64,000 nt of DNA from Membranipora membranacea (Eukaryota > Bryozoa > Gymnolaemata > Cheilostomatida > Membraniporidae). The notes under the pieces were generated by a model. It was given only the letters and a program-made list of their open reading frames with translations. It did not search any database and had not been told where the DNA came from. The position numbers and the translations under genes are program-made. Shown one piece after another: positions 11,204 through 21,364 of the stretch. Each line of letters starts with the position of its first letter. Positions within the stretch are counted from its first letter, which is position 1. The stretch covers positions 27,587,387-27,651,386 of the forward strand of contig OU612069.1 of assembly GCA_914767715.1 (NCBI GenBank), written 5' to 3'.

Positions 11204-12318
11204 GTAAGAATACAATCATGCTAGACCCCTGACAAGCTCGCTTAACTAATGCTCTAAAATGGTATGCAAATTCCTGTTTTGAGGAGTGTTTTTTTTATTT
11301 GAGAGCTGAATGCTGAGCCATAGTAGCTCTCAAGGGAGGGACTGAAGGCTATACAAGATAAATTCTTATCATGGTATAAGCCCGTTAACTCGCTCACTTC
11401 TGTGATAGGGCTTGACAGATAGATTTATTGTTGCCTACTGCTTGTTGCCATGGTAATCAAACTATACAGAAGACCCAGGCCATCGTTCACTTTATATCTC
11501 TGAGCAAAAATTTGTTTGCAGTTTGTGTTCTTCCAACAAACCCAGGAAAAGGGATGAAAGACTATTCCAAGATGGAGAAATGCTATTTTTGTGGGAATAC
11601 CTGACCTCCAGAATGTCAAGACAACAGGCTTGGGAATTTATTGAGAAGAATACAAAACCTGGGCAATTTTGTCTATAACACAAACGTAAGCAATATAAAC
11701 CTATATATATTAGTTGCTTGCTGATGTGACATGTACATGTACCTTGGCAATTTTAACAAGTGTTTTACGATAAACTCCCCTTAGACCTTAGATCCAATTG
11801 TTTGCCAATTGTTTTCCAATTGTATTAAAAGGAATGGCAATGAGTAAAAAATACTAGCACCAGCAAAATATTAAAAATACATGGAAACCCAAATAAACAT
11901 CAAAATTGATAGTTTAAAAATCCAAGGAGTTAGAGAAGCTAACTCCTCACATGAATCAAAGTTTCAATCAGTTTCTCAGGGCTCATTAGAACCCTCTTCT
12001 CTGCAGATCACCGTATATGGCAAATTGAAAATGATCACTCATTTTTTCCTACGAGACTAATCATCCATATGAAGAACAAAAAAATAGGCTGTATTGTGTA
12101 CATCATAGCAGAAAGTGTTGCATGTTGCGTAATTGCTGAGCCAATAAACTGCTCTATGATTCATTCTGTAATATATTTGTATCATGGATATTACAACACC
12201 AATCCTCTTGTGTGGTCATAGTTGTCTTACCTGCAGGGAGATGATTTGGATCCGATTCATGCACATAATTATATTTCAATGTGAGAAAGGTTGTATTTTG
12301 CATAGGTGATTCGGGAAG

Positions 12319-12544
12319 GTTGTGGGGAGCTCCTTCTGTTATGGATTTTACTCCACGCTCACTATTAAACATCATATGAAGAGGTGCGGAAAGGGGCTCA
12401 GTAGCACAGGTACTGTTGCGAAGAAAAACACTACCTCACAGTGTCGGGCTCTCCTTACCCCATACATCGACAGCAGCCAAGATGAGGTTGAGAAGGATTT
12501 GATGGCTCTGCTCTCAGGCCTCAGTGAAACTGCAAAATACCCTG
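12319..12544 (+). CDS. C2HC zinc-finger exon of the recombinase-like gene
   Basis: The frame contains CYGFYSTLTIKHHMKRC, which matches the second zinc finger ('C-GFYS---L--H---C') that precedes the recombinase core in a family of uncharacterised fish and invertebrate proteins. A Ser/Asp-rich linker follows and the exon ends in phase 1 at CCTG|GTGAGT. The 5' edge is uncertain. The frame is blocked by TGA at 12307, and the AG at 12317 gives phase 0 rather than the expected phase 1. A small indel or an undetected upstream exon is possible. Confidence 0.6.
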
Positions 12545-13175
12545 GTGAGTAGGATTTCTATGCTCAGTATGGTCAACATTAGACGGGTTTGAGTTTATTC
12601 TCATCAAATGCGCAACAATGTTTGGTTATGCTCATTAATGGAAACCCTCAAGATATTTATGCTGTTGCGTGCTGGCTCTGATTTTCATATTTTTGCTCCT
12701 AGAAACCAATAGCATTCTACATCTCATAACAGACATACATTTACATGCAAAAGGAACCCAACGGCAGGCTAGTGTAGAAGAACTGTTTGTTATTTTAACA
12801 GCATATTGATTGTAAGATATGTACCATTTTACCACAATCTCTTGCTGGGATGGCGCGTCCCTTATAGACTAGTACATTAAAAACTGGAAAATATTATTTC
12901 ATATAAGTCACAGAGGGTTCCTGAATCTAAGGTTCACCAACACTTGTGTACTTTTCCACTTACTAGCAATGATAGGACAGACATGTCTATAACTTGAGAG
13001 AAATTTCAATTTTTTCGCTTAATTGACCCAGTGCCTACCAAGGGAGCGACCAGTCACTTAGAGGGCATACACACACTAAAAAGACTGCGAGAATACCATA
13101 AATTGAGGATGGTGTATACATATATGGGATCAATATTAATGATTTACTCATTTTTTATCTGCCATTTTTTTGTAG

Positions 13176-13608
13176 GACTCCGCGGAATCATTCAATCCGA
13201 TGATCTGTTGAGAGGCTTTGCAAGACATGAAATACTCAGACAAGGTACTCATGAAATGCGACGCCCCAAAGCACTGAACACGATGAGACAGAAGCTTAGG
13301 GCTTGCGCCAACCTACTAGCCAGCTCTGAAAAAATTGATGCCGGAATAACAGACATATCCTCACTCCTCCACCCAAAAAACTTCCGAACATTCATAAAAG
13401 CATCGTCACAAATGGCTAACTTGAATGATCAAATGCTGATTCGTTATTTCAAATCTATCGATATCATCTGATATCATAGGTCAAGAGCTATTCCTGCTAG
13501 AGGCAAATCGACACGGTCATTTCGGAAAGTGTACGTGGTAATACCTGCTTTCCTGTATCCTCACGTAGACAGACTTGCCACCGCGCAAAGAAGATATCTA
13601 TTCCATGG
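13176..13608 (+). pseudogene. Tyrosine-recombinase-like core exon with in-frame TGA and internal deletion
   Basis: A T-rich tract and TGTAG acceptor open a phase-1 exon. The first ~97 codons correspond to the N-terminal core-binding-like part of the family (order: DDLLRGFARH, then MRQKLRACANLLASS, then LLHPKNFRTFIKA). TGA at 13469 interrupts the frame. The same frame then resumes with a segment matching the strand before the catalytic half (RKVYVVIPAFLYPHVDRL, then YLF) and ends phase 2 at GG|GTAAAT. Compared with the family as I know it, the stretch between RYFKS and the RKVYV segment is far too short. It would hold the first catalytic Arg (box I), so that residue is probably lost. Confidence 0.65.
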
Positions 13609-14552
13609 GTAAATTAATGTTTTTGAATCTGTTTAGCTTATGTCAGGTTACAACATTGCAACCCTACTTAATTACAAAGCAAGAAAAATTCACCTAACTG
13701 CTCCTAGATCGTCAAAAGCATGAAATTATTGCCTCACACTTCTTTGTATAATTGAACTGTCAAGTATCTTTTACACACCTGTTTAAATTTCCATTGCATT
13801 GGAAGAAATAGGGGCCCCTTAGCAGCTGCACCAATATCTAGCTTCAGCCCCAAAAACATGCCTCAGTTGATGAAGGCTAATGATGACGTGCTTACTTTCC
13901 TCATGATTATAATATAATCATATACCCTTCATACCGAGTTCCTATTGGCTAATAACTAAGGATGATGTCCGCATTTTCATCTGAAACTCATCAACACATT
14001 CTGGATAATGAACTGCTAGTAAATGATTTTGACCAGCCATTATTCCCAAAGGCTGCACATATGAGCAAGTTGTTTACTTGGTGATGCAAGCTCTGCCCCT
14101 TTCTATTGTGTGTGCAATGACAAAGCAAGACATGATGAGCTCAGATAGATTTTCCTGCTCTCGCCATAGCATGTTTACTAGCTGGTCTGTAATAGGGTTC
14201 AGAGGAGTTAACCAACCCAAATTACAACAGGATAGGTGAATAACCAGGTGTGAACATACTAATTTAAATTGATGTTAGGATTTCTTCTGTGTTCCCTAAA
14301 TGTTCAAACTTTATTGAATGGCCGTAAGGATATAGGAAAATTTATTTCAGTGGACATTAACCCTAAGTATGGTAGGCTGATATTCTGATTTATACCATTT
14401 TGCTATCATCAATGTTCCAAAGGTGATCACCATAGTCTAAGGCTGACTCTATAGTTTCGCCGATGATAAGATCTAAACACAGCAGTGTAAGCGGATTTGG
14501 TCTCTTTTTTTATATTCCTGTCATTATATTACAAGTATATCTCTTTTTGCAG
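13609..14552. other. Intron of the recombinase-like gene
   Basis: The donor GTAAAT (13609) and acceptor TTTTTGCAG (14552) join phase 2 to phase 2 and keep the recombinase frame. Nothing else is recognised in this AT-rich stretch. Confidence 0.5.
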
Positions 14553-14688
14553 TACATCAGAGAGTTGTCTTTGTGGAACATCTGTTGTCAAAGAATTGGT
14601 GGAAAAATGTGCTACAGAGTATGAATTTAAGAGAAAAGATCTCCTACACTCTCAGAATTTCAGGAGATACATGGCAACTGTATGCCAG
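14553..14688 (+). CDS. Recombinase catalytic exon with box II Arg
   Basis: The exon completes a Gly codon with the previous exon and reads on to SQNFRRYMATVCQ. This aligns with the box II segment of this recombinase family (family form 'TSTQLRKHVATLSQ'), the equivalent of the HxxR box of XerC/D-type enzymes. The Arg is kept; the usual His position is not obvious, as in other family members. The exon ends in phase 0 before GTCAGT and joins the exon at 15026 in frame. Confidence 0.7.
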
Positions 14689-15025
14689 GTCAGTTTCAGT
14701 CAAAAATATCACAATATGATTTTTCAACTTGCACCACCCAGAACTTTGGTGCTATGCTTACTTGGCCAGATTTCAACTTTTTAGTTCAGTCGAAAAATAT
14801 TTAAAGATGCTAACAGCCAGCTATCTTGGGAGGGGCTACATTAGATGGCAAGATAGCCATGACCACAAACTAACAGAGAGGTTAACAAATCACGTATCTG
14901 GCAGTGCTGCAATTTCTGGTCAATCAAGCTGGGATCGAGTGTTTATCATTATAATGAGATACTTACTCTTACAACTAGGTTATTTTTATTCTGCTGATCC
15001 ACATTGATGCTATCATATCTGACAG

Positions 15026-15232
15026 GTTGTAGAGATGACACCAGCCGAACAGGAGATGCTAGCTGACCATATGGGCCCACCCTGAACATCCATACATCTG
15101 TATATAAAATGCAGCAAAACATGATAGAACGATCCAAGGTGGCTAGGGTTCTAACAATGTTTGAAGAAGGATCGTTACAATGGCAAAAGGATTCTACTCA
15201 ACTAGAGTCAATCCCTCTGTCAAAACTACATG
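15026..15232 (+). pseudogene. Recombinase C-terminal catalytic exon with a one-base frameshift at the catalytic His
   Basis: In phase 0 the exon reads VVEMTPAEQEMLADHMG, then fails at TGA near 15083. One base later in register it reads NIHTSVYKMQQNMIERSKVA. The family motif here is 'LADF(L/M)GH......H...Y' with the His and the nucleophile Tyr; the Tyr (VYK) is present in the shifted frame. Adding back one base makes the exon end in phase 1, exactly what the following exon needs, so the error is a one-base loss at about 15074-15083. It may be a true mutation or an assembly error. Confidence 0.7.
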
Positions 15233-15813
15233 GTGAGTCTCATGTCATTTGCGTAGATCAATCTTGGGTTTATTTCTGTTCAACACCACAAGGCAGAAGC
15301 GGTGAAGAGCTATGATTGTAGATGACTAGCACTGCCCTTTTTCTATAGGCTATTTGGTTTTATTGGCTTTCATGTCAGCCACCACAGGTGTAGGGCTGTT
15401 CAAGTTACCACAGTGCCCAATGCACTTGCCCAAATGCCTGCTCAGTGATATCCATCTTCTTGTGACGTAGTCCTGTCATTACATATTAGTTTCATGACTC
15501 TGATTGGATATTTAGGAATAATGAAATTGGGAGTGTTGAGTGCCTTGTCAATGCTCCTGGTGTATTTATAATTTACATTACATTAGAACTTTACACTGGA
15601 CTCTCCCCAACTAAAATAATGGAATACATGTTTTTCTGCTGGCAGCTTCTAGGCTATGATAGAAGCAATCTTTTGAGTCGCCTTGCTTCCCCTTCGACAA
15701 CACATAGTATAGATTTTCTTGTTATTGATTACTGGTTCAATCTTTGAGCTCTCGAGGAAACATAGTCTCTGGTTTGAGAATCAAGTTTCCAGCGGTTTTA
15801 TTATTTTCAACAG

Positions 15814-15878
15814 TCGAAGTCACTGAGGAATGTGAGGAGGCGGTAAGCACTCCAATGAAGAGGATGATCTCATCAAAT
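15814..15878 (+). CDS. Module A exon, copy 1 (acidic linker)
   Basis: A 65-nt exon, phase 1 to phase 0, from TTTTCAACAG to GTGAGT. The peptide contains VTEECEEAVSTP. A canonical internal GTAAGC donor after GAGGCG would also end in phase 0, so two in-frame exon lengths are possible. Homologous A exons lie at 17046 and 17900. Confidence 0.65.
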
Positions 15879-16166
15879 GTGAGTTTTTTCATCCAAAGCG
15901 AAAAAAACTAGATACCATAGATTTGCCATTTGTGATCAAGCTCACAAGAATAAACTTTCTTTCTTCCTGGTGAATACGGAGGATATTGTTCTATCTTTCT
16001 TTGTGTAAAGTTGTGGAAAAAGCCTCAGCTTATGACCACTACGTCTCACACAACTGGTTAAATTATGTGTGATAATTTTAACCCATACATTTATTACAGT
16101 ATGGGAGTTGAGAACATTGTGATTAAGTAGGATGGCTATTCTTAACTCTGAAGCAATACTTTTCAG

Positions 16167-16242
16167 GCTGATGAAAGCTGCAGCGACTGGGAAGAGGATA
16201 ACTCCCCCTGTGTAAAGCGTCGAAGACCCCTAACTGCTGCTC
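16167..16242 (+). CDS. Module B exon, copy 1
   Basis: A 76-nt exon, phase 0 to phase 1, TTTCAG to GTAAGT. The peptide starts ADESCSDWEEDNSPCV and is followed by basic RRRP. It follows module A in phase and is near-identical to the copy at 19269. It is probably an intrinsically disordered linker before the SANT domain. The intron before it has lost about 33 bp relative to the 19.2-kb copy, including much of the upstream tract. Confidence 0.65.
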
Positions 16243-16471
16243 GTAAGTATGAGTCAAGTCTGTTACATTTTCATTATAGTTGCGTATAAGCAAGGATGCA
16301 GAGAGATAGTGAGGCACACTGTAGTGCTCCGATTGCAGCCAGCCATTTTGCTTCCCTCCCACAGACACTGGCTTTATCTGAAACCCCAAACATGTAAATG
16401 GGGGTCATAGAGACTTTGACTGTATCTCCTTATTGCTTGATTAACCCTTATTATATTATTCTAACCGACAG

Positions 16472-16537
16472 GTATATCCAGTAGCAATGATTCTGATATT
16501 GATGAAGAGCAGACCAGCTGTAATCTGAAAAAGAAGG
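16472..16537 (+). CDS. Module C exon, copy 1
   Basis: A 66-nt exon, phase 1 to phase 1, CCGACAG to a weak GTTTGT donor. The Ser/Asp-rich peptide contains SSSNDSDIDEEQTSC. The same exon and the same weak donor occur at 19574. The weak donor makes correct splicing less certain. Confidence 0.55.
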
Positions 16538-16604
16538 GTTTGTTCTTTAAGCCAAGTGAAATCATCGATCCACCGCTTAGTTTTTTCTTGATTGAGTGGC
16601 TTTG

Positions 16605-16671
16605 TGACTTGGAAGAGGACAACTCCCCCTGTGTAACACGTAGTAGAAGACCTCAAACTGCTGCTGCTGGT
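16605..16671 (+). pseudogene. Partial module B exon lacking its acceptor
   Basis: Sequence from CTTGGAAGAGGACAACTCC to GCTGCTG|GTTAGT matches the 3' two-thirds of module B (copy 17438). The acceptor and first codons are replaced by unrelated sequence. It is a broken duplicate. Confidence 0.6.
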
Positions 16672-17045
16672 TAGTAATAATTAGGTCATTTATATTTTCA
16701 TTATAGTGGTGTGTAAGCAAGGATGAAGAGAGATAATGAGACACACTCTACTGCTTAGATTTGAACACAGCCAATCCTTGACAGTCGTATGGAATGCGGT
16801 TTACTTAGGTACCTAATTATAGGTCTAGAAAAAAAGAATTCTTGCCCAGTTGATCAGATATGTGATCTTTGGGATGAAATATTCTTTGACGATTGACAGA
16901 CAAATCACCCCAGCTCTGGTCGACCTTTGAGCTCTTGGGGAAACATAGCCTATGGATTAAACTGTTTGAAAATCAAGTTCTATCGTTTAGGGTGTGCTAG
17001 GGAAGTTGCATGTGGTTCTTCAAAGTCTTTTTTTATATTCAACAG

Positions 17046-17116
17046 TTGAAGTCGCTGAAGAATCTGAGGAGGCGGTAAGCACTCCGAAGAAGAGGATAGC
17101 GATAACCCCAGCAAAT
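17046..17116 (+). CDS. Module A exon, copy 2
   Basis: A 71-nt exon, phase 1 to phase 0, AACAG to GTGAGT. The peptide includes EESEEAVSTPKKR. It has the same internal GTAAGC alternative donor as copy 1 and two more codons before the distal donor. Confidence 0.65.
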
Positions 17117-17437
17117 GTGAGTTTTTTTCATTCTATGCGAAAAAAATGGCTACCATAGAGTTGCCATTTGTGATCTAACTCACAAGAACTAACTTTCTTT
17201 CTTCCTGGTGGATACGGAGGATATTGTTCTATCTTTCTTTGTGTAAAGTTGTGGAAAAAGCCTCAGCTTATGACCACTACGTCTCACACAACTGGTTAAA
17301 TTATGTGTGATAATTTTAACCCATACATATTGCAGTATGGGAGTTGAGCACATTGTGAACAAGGAGGACAGGGCCATTCTTAACTCTGAAGCAATACTCG
17401 GTTGTTAAAATAAATCTCTCTTGACTGATCTTTTCAG

Positions 17438-17525
17438 GCTGATGAAAGCTGCAGCTACTTGGAAGAGGATAATTCCCCCTGCGTAACACGTAGTAGTAGA
17501 AGACCTCAAACTGCTGCTGCGGCTG
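17438..17525 (+). CDS. Module B exon, copy 2
   Basis: An 88-nt exon, phase 0 to phase 1, TTTTCAG to GTTAGT. It has the SCSYLEEDNSPCV core plus a longer SSRRPQTAAA tail than copies 1 and 3. The length difference is a multiple of three, so the frame is kept. Confidence 0.65.
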
Positions 17526-17899
17526 GTTAGTATTAATTAGGTCATTTATATTTTCATTATAGTGGTGTGTAAGCAAGGATGAAGAGAGATAGTGAGACAC
17601 ACTCTTCTGCTTAGATTTGAACACAGCCAATCCTTGACAGTTGTATGGAATGCAGTTTACTTAGGTACCTAATTATAGGTCTAGAAAAAAAGAATTCTTG
17701 CCCAGTTGATCAGATATGATATCTTTGGGATGAAATATTTCTTGAAAATTACAGATAAATCACCCCAGCTCTTGCCAATCTTTGAGCTATTGGGAAAACA
17801 TAGTCTATAGATTTAACTGTTTGAAAATCAAGTTCAATTGTTTAGGGTGTGCTAGGGAAGTTGCATGTGGTTCCTCAAAGTTTTTTTTATTTACAACAG

Positions 17900-17970
17900 T
17901 CGAAATCGCTGAAGAATGTGGTGAGGCGGTAAGCACTCCGAAGAAGAGGATAGTGATAGCCTCAGCAAAT
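17900..17970 (+). CDS. Module A exon, copy 3
   Basis: A 71-nt exon, phase 1 to phase 0, ACAACAG to GTGAGT. The peptide includes IAEECGEAVSTPKKR. Its 3' half is inside a 231-bp tandem duplication, so a headless copy of this exon lies at about 18167-18201. Confidence 0.65.
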
Positions 17971-18390
17971 GTGAGTTTTTTTTAATTCAAAGCGAAAAAA
18001 CTAGCTACCAGAGATTTACCAATTGTAATGAAATCCACAACAATAAACTTTCTTTCTTCCTCGTGGATATGGAGGATATTATTCTTTATCCTCCATATCC
18101 ACCAGGATGAAAGAAAGTTTGTTGGTGTTGTCTTTCTTTGTGTAAATGATGATGTGTTTATTTGTACTCCGAAGAAGAGGATAGTGATAGCCTCAGCAAA
18201 TGTCAGTTTTTTTTAATTCAAAGCGAAAAAACTAGCTACCAGAGATTTACCAATTGTAATGAAATCCACAACAATAAACTTTCTTTCTTCCTCGTGGATA
18301 TGGAGGATATTATTCTTTATCCTCCATATCCACCAGGATGAAAGAAAGTTTGTTGGTGTTGTCTTTCTTTGTGTAAATGATGATGTGTTT
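17936..18390. repeat. Two-copy 231-bp tandem duplication containing a quasi-palindrome
   Basis: Units 17936-18159 and 18167-18390 are almost identical from CTCCGAAGAAGAGG to GATGATGTGTTT. The donor GTGAGT in unit 1 is GTCAGT in unit 2. Each unit holds an imperfect palindrome (arms about 18046-18078 and 18087-18120 in unit 1) around GTGGATATGGAGGATA and its reverse complement. Confidence 0.85.
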
Positions 18391-19268
18391 GAATGTAGTG
18401 GGAAAAGTTACAGCTCATGACTAGTACGTCTCACTTAGGGCAAAGGTAACTTCTGAAGCAGTTTTTCATGTCACTCAAAGAGATAGATTGAGTTTATGAG
18501 GGACTGATTAGCTAATGAATTACACCATTTTCAACTTCCTTCCATCATGCAGGCATAATCATTTCACTATTCTCAGACACTCATGTGCTGAGAAAAGTCA
18601 TAAAGAAACAGTCTAAAATAGCAAGTTAGGAGTGGATGTCAGTCAGTAGTTGAGTTTTTGTTGTCCTTCCTTTCAAGCAATTCAAATAAGTGCCATTTTC
18701 AACAAGCAAGCTGATTGCTTTTTATGTAGGGTTTGCTCATGACTGCGCAATAGCCTGTGATATTTATAATGATCTTAGGCTACTGCGCATGCTCGTAGCT
18801 ACTTAACAAATAAGATAACAAAATGGCAGCTTCCACATTCTGACACATAGGAAATTAATTAGGATGCCAGAATCTTACTTCTGATGCCTTTTTTGCCAAT
18901 GAAAGAGACATCCGAGGAGTGGAAATAGTTTCATACAAATACTCTGCAAAAGTTGCCTTCACTTTTAACTTGTACCATAGATACCATAGATTTGCCATTT
19001 GTGATCAAGCTCACAAGAATAAACTTTCTTTCTTCCTGGTGAATACGGAGGATATTGTTCTATCTTTCTTTGTGTAAAGTTGTGGAAAAAGCCTCAGCTT
19101 ATGACCACTACGTCTCACACAACTGGTTAAATTATGTGTGATAATTTTAACCCATACATTTATTACAGTATGGGAGTTGAGAACATTGTGATTAAGTAGG
19201 ATGGCTATTCTTAACTCTGAAGCAATACTCTGTTGTTAAAATAAATCTCTCTTGACTGATCTTTTCAG

Positions 19269-19344
19269 GCTGATGAAAGCTGCAGCGACTGGGAAGAGGA
19301 TAACTCCCCCTGTGTAAAGCGTCGAAGACCCCTAACTGCTGCTC
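19269..19344 (+). CDS. Module B exon, copy 3
   Basis: A 76-nt exon, phase 0 to phase 1, CTTTTCAG to GTAAGT. It encodes the same peptide as copy 1, here with an intact upstream pyrimidine tract. It joins in phase to module A copy 3 upstream and module C copy 2 downstream. Confidence 0.65.
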
Positions 19345-19573
19345 GTAAGTATGAGTCAAGTCTGTTACATTTTCATTATAGTTGCGTATAAGCAAGGATG
19401 CAGAGAGATAGTGAGGCACACTGTAGTGCTCCGATTGCAGCCAGCCATTTTGCTTCCCTCCCACAGACACTGGCTTTATCTGAAACCCCAAACATGTAAA
19501 TGGGGGTCATAGAGACTTTGACTGTATCTCCTCATTGCTTGATTAACCCTTATTATATTATTCTAACCGACAG

Positions 19574-19639
19574 GTATATCCAGTAGCAATGATTCTGATA
19601 TTGATGAAGAGCAGACCAGCTGTAATCAGAAAAAGAAAG
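19574..19639 (+). CDS. Module C exon, copy 2
   Basis: A 66-nt exon, phase 1 to phase 1, CCGACAG to weak GTTTGT. It differs from copy 1 at the end (NQKKK versus NLKKK). It joins in frame to the terminal SANT-like exon at 20137. Confidence 0.6.
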
Positions 19640-20136
19640 GTTTGTTCTTTAACTTAACTTTGCAGCGTTAATCTTGCGGCGTTAATCTTGCGGTTGCCTC
19701 TCTGACGGTTTATTGTAACATCAAGATTGGGGAATGTAAAAATTGCCTTTATCGGAAGTGAAGATAAACATGACGATATCAGATTCCTTACTCAAGCTGT
19801 GCTGCACAGGGTGTCCCTTTGTTGACAGACAAGCTCTCAGCAGTTAGTGCGACATCCCAGTTTGAGAATATGCAAACCTGTCCTGTACTACTTCTTAATG
19901 TTACTGACTATTGTTGGCTAGTGTTTGCGCTCAGACTAAGCAGGGATAGCTGATATAACAATACTGTTGTCAACCACTGGGTGGGGAAAGTGGTTGATAT
20001 TAGAATGCCACTACCAGATATCATGGTAAATTTTGAGCGCTCGAACTAACTGCTGCCCAGAGTTGTCTACCCATCGTTAGTAGCCTCTTTAATATCCATT
20101 TATGGGTTGTTTATCGCTATGATTTGTGTATTATAG

Positions 20137-20318
20137 GTCACAGTAAGAAGCGTTGGACGGAGCAGGAGATTGCAATAATAGTAAAATACTGGGATCCTAG
20201 ATCGGGAAACCTGCCAACCCGCAGCATGATAAAACTGATGATGAATAGGCTTCCTCGCCGTACTCTCTTAGTTGTCAGAGCCCAATGTTCGAATTTGCAG
20301 AAAAGATATAAAAAGTGA
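20137..20318 (+). CDS. Terminal exon with Myb/SANT-like domain
   Basis: A TTATAG acceptor completes a Gly codon. The peptide then reads KKRWTEQEIAIIVKYW, followed by a second helix region with RSMIKLMMNRLPRRTLLVV and a basic end at stop 20316-20318. The pattern (K-RW-E-E, then W, then a basic recognition-like helix) matches the C-terminal SANT-like domain that ends zinc finger-recombinase proteins of this family ('KR.W...E..AV'). It probably binds DNA or chromatin. The module array upstream supplies an acidic linker between recombinase and SANT parts. Confidence 0.7.
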
Positions 20319-20736
20319 CCAGATTATCTTCCTTGATTATCATTTATTTATGTGTGGGTATCGTTCTGACTTTGTACTACTATAATCTGCCACTATTTTA
20401 CACCAATTTATATGTATTTCTATTAACTTTGCTATAAATTTTCTGTTATGCAATAACTAAGTTGTGAAATTTGACATTTTGCATAGAAATTACAACGTAA
20501 AATTTGAAGTGCAGGTCCATTTCGTATTAATACAATATCTGTTACAAATTTTGTTTTGTTACAAGCCCATAACACATTTCATGTTAAAAACAGTATAACA
20601 GAATACAGATGTTTGCTTTGTATCACTCTCAATTTGTTTACATTTTTATCATTTGTATGCCTTTATTTTGTATTGCTGTCTATATTGTGGTCACGGTTTC
20701 ACCGCACTTTTCTTATGCATTTTATTACTAATCAGG

Positions 20737-20746
20737 AATAAATAAA
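20737..20746 (+). terminator. Likely polyadenylation signal
   Basis: Two overlapping AATAAA hexamers lie about 420 nt after the SANT-exon stop codon in an AT-rich stretch. This fits the 3' end of the recombinase-SANT transcript. Confidence 0.4.
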
Positions 20747-20750
20747 TATA

Positions 20751-21360
20751 ATTTTAAAATTGAAGAGATTTGCCGTATCTTTAGTCCAAGATTTGTGATC
20801 AACCTTCATCTAATAAAAAATGGACAATTGTGTCATAAATGACCATTTTAACAGACGTTAATATTTGTTTCAAGATCGGTCAATCCTCAACTGATGTTGC
20901 CCTGAATATTGATCAGCTGTCTTACTTCAAGGATCAGAAATGGATAAAATTAAAATTGCTGCGCTTATGAAGTTCAGTCGTGGAAGCTGCAATCATTAGT
21001 GCCACTTTGCTCCTGTCTTGTTCTCTCTTGGTCAAAAATGATTGGGTAAAAAACAGTTGTAAGTCATGTTAGCTAGCAAGGTCTAGCAATCCTTGTTCTC
21101 GCCCAAATATATGAACAAATATGTGTATCTCTTCAAACAATAAGAGGCTTCAATTAGATGATAACTCCAAACTGTGCTGTCTTTGCACAGACCAGGTTGT
21201 AGGATATGCATAAGGTCCCCACCCAACAGAGGCTTTTTTGGTTCGACAACTCCAAATTATCGAAGCCTCTCAGTTCCATAAGACTAACGTATAAAATATA
21301 TAAAAAGGATTTTTTCTCTAATTTGTGAACCAAAAGGAGTTTTTGTAAACACCTCCTTTA
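20751..21360. other. No supported gene
   Basis: This is intergenic AT-rich sequence with nothing recognised. Confidence 0.4.
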
Positions 21361-21364
21361 CTAT

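Larger units (their letters stand above)
15910..19652. repeat. Near-identical segmental copies 15910-16550 and 18979-19652
   Basis: Both copies span intron, module B, intron and module C with very few differences. The first lacks about 33 bp before module B. The high identity implies a recent event. Shared intron sequence also appears around 17150-17350, so the locus has grown by repeated unequal exchange or replication slippage. Confidence 0.85.

Noticed and set aside
16123-19491. Minus-strand ORFs of 88-104 codons
   Set aside because: They overlap plus-strand module exons and are repeated with the duplications; no domain, so they are shadows.
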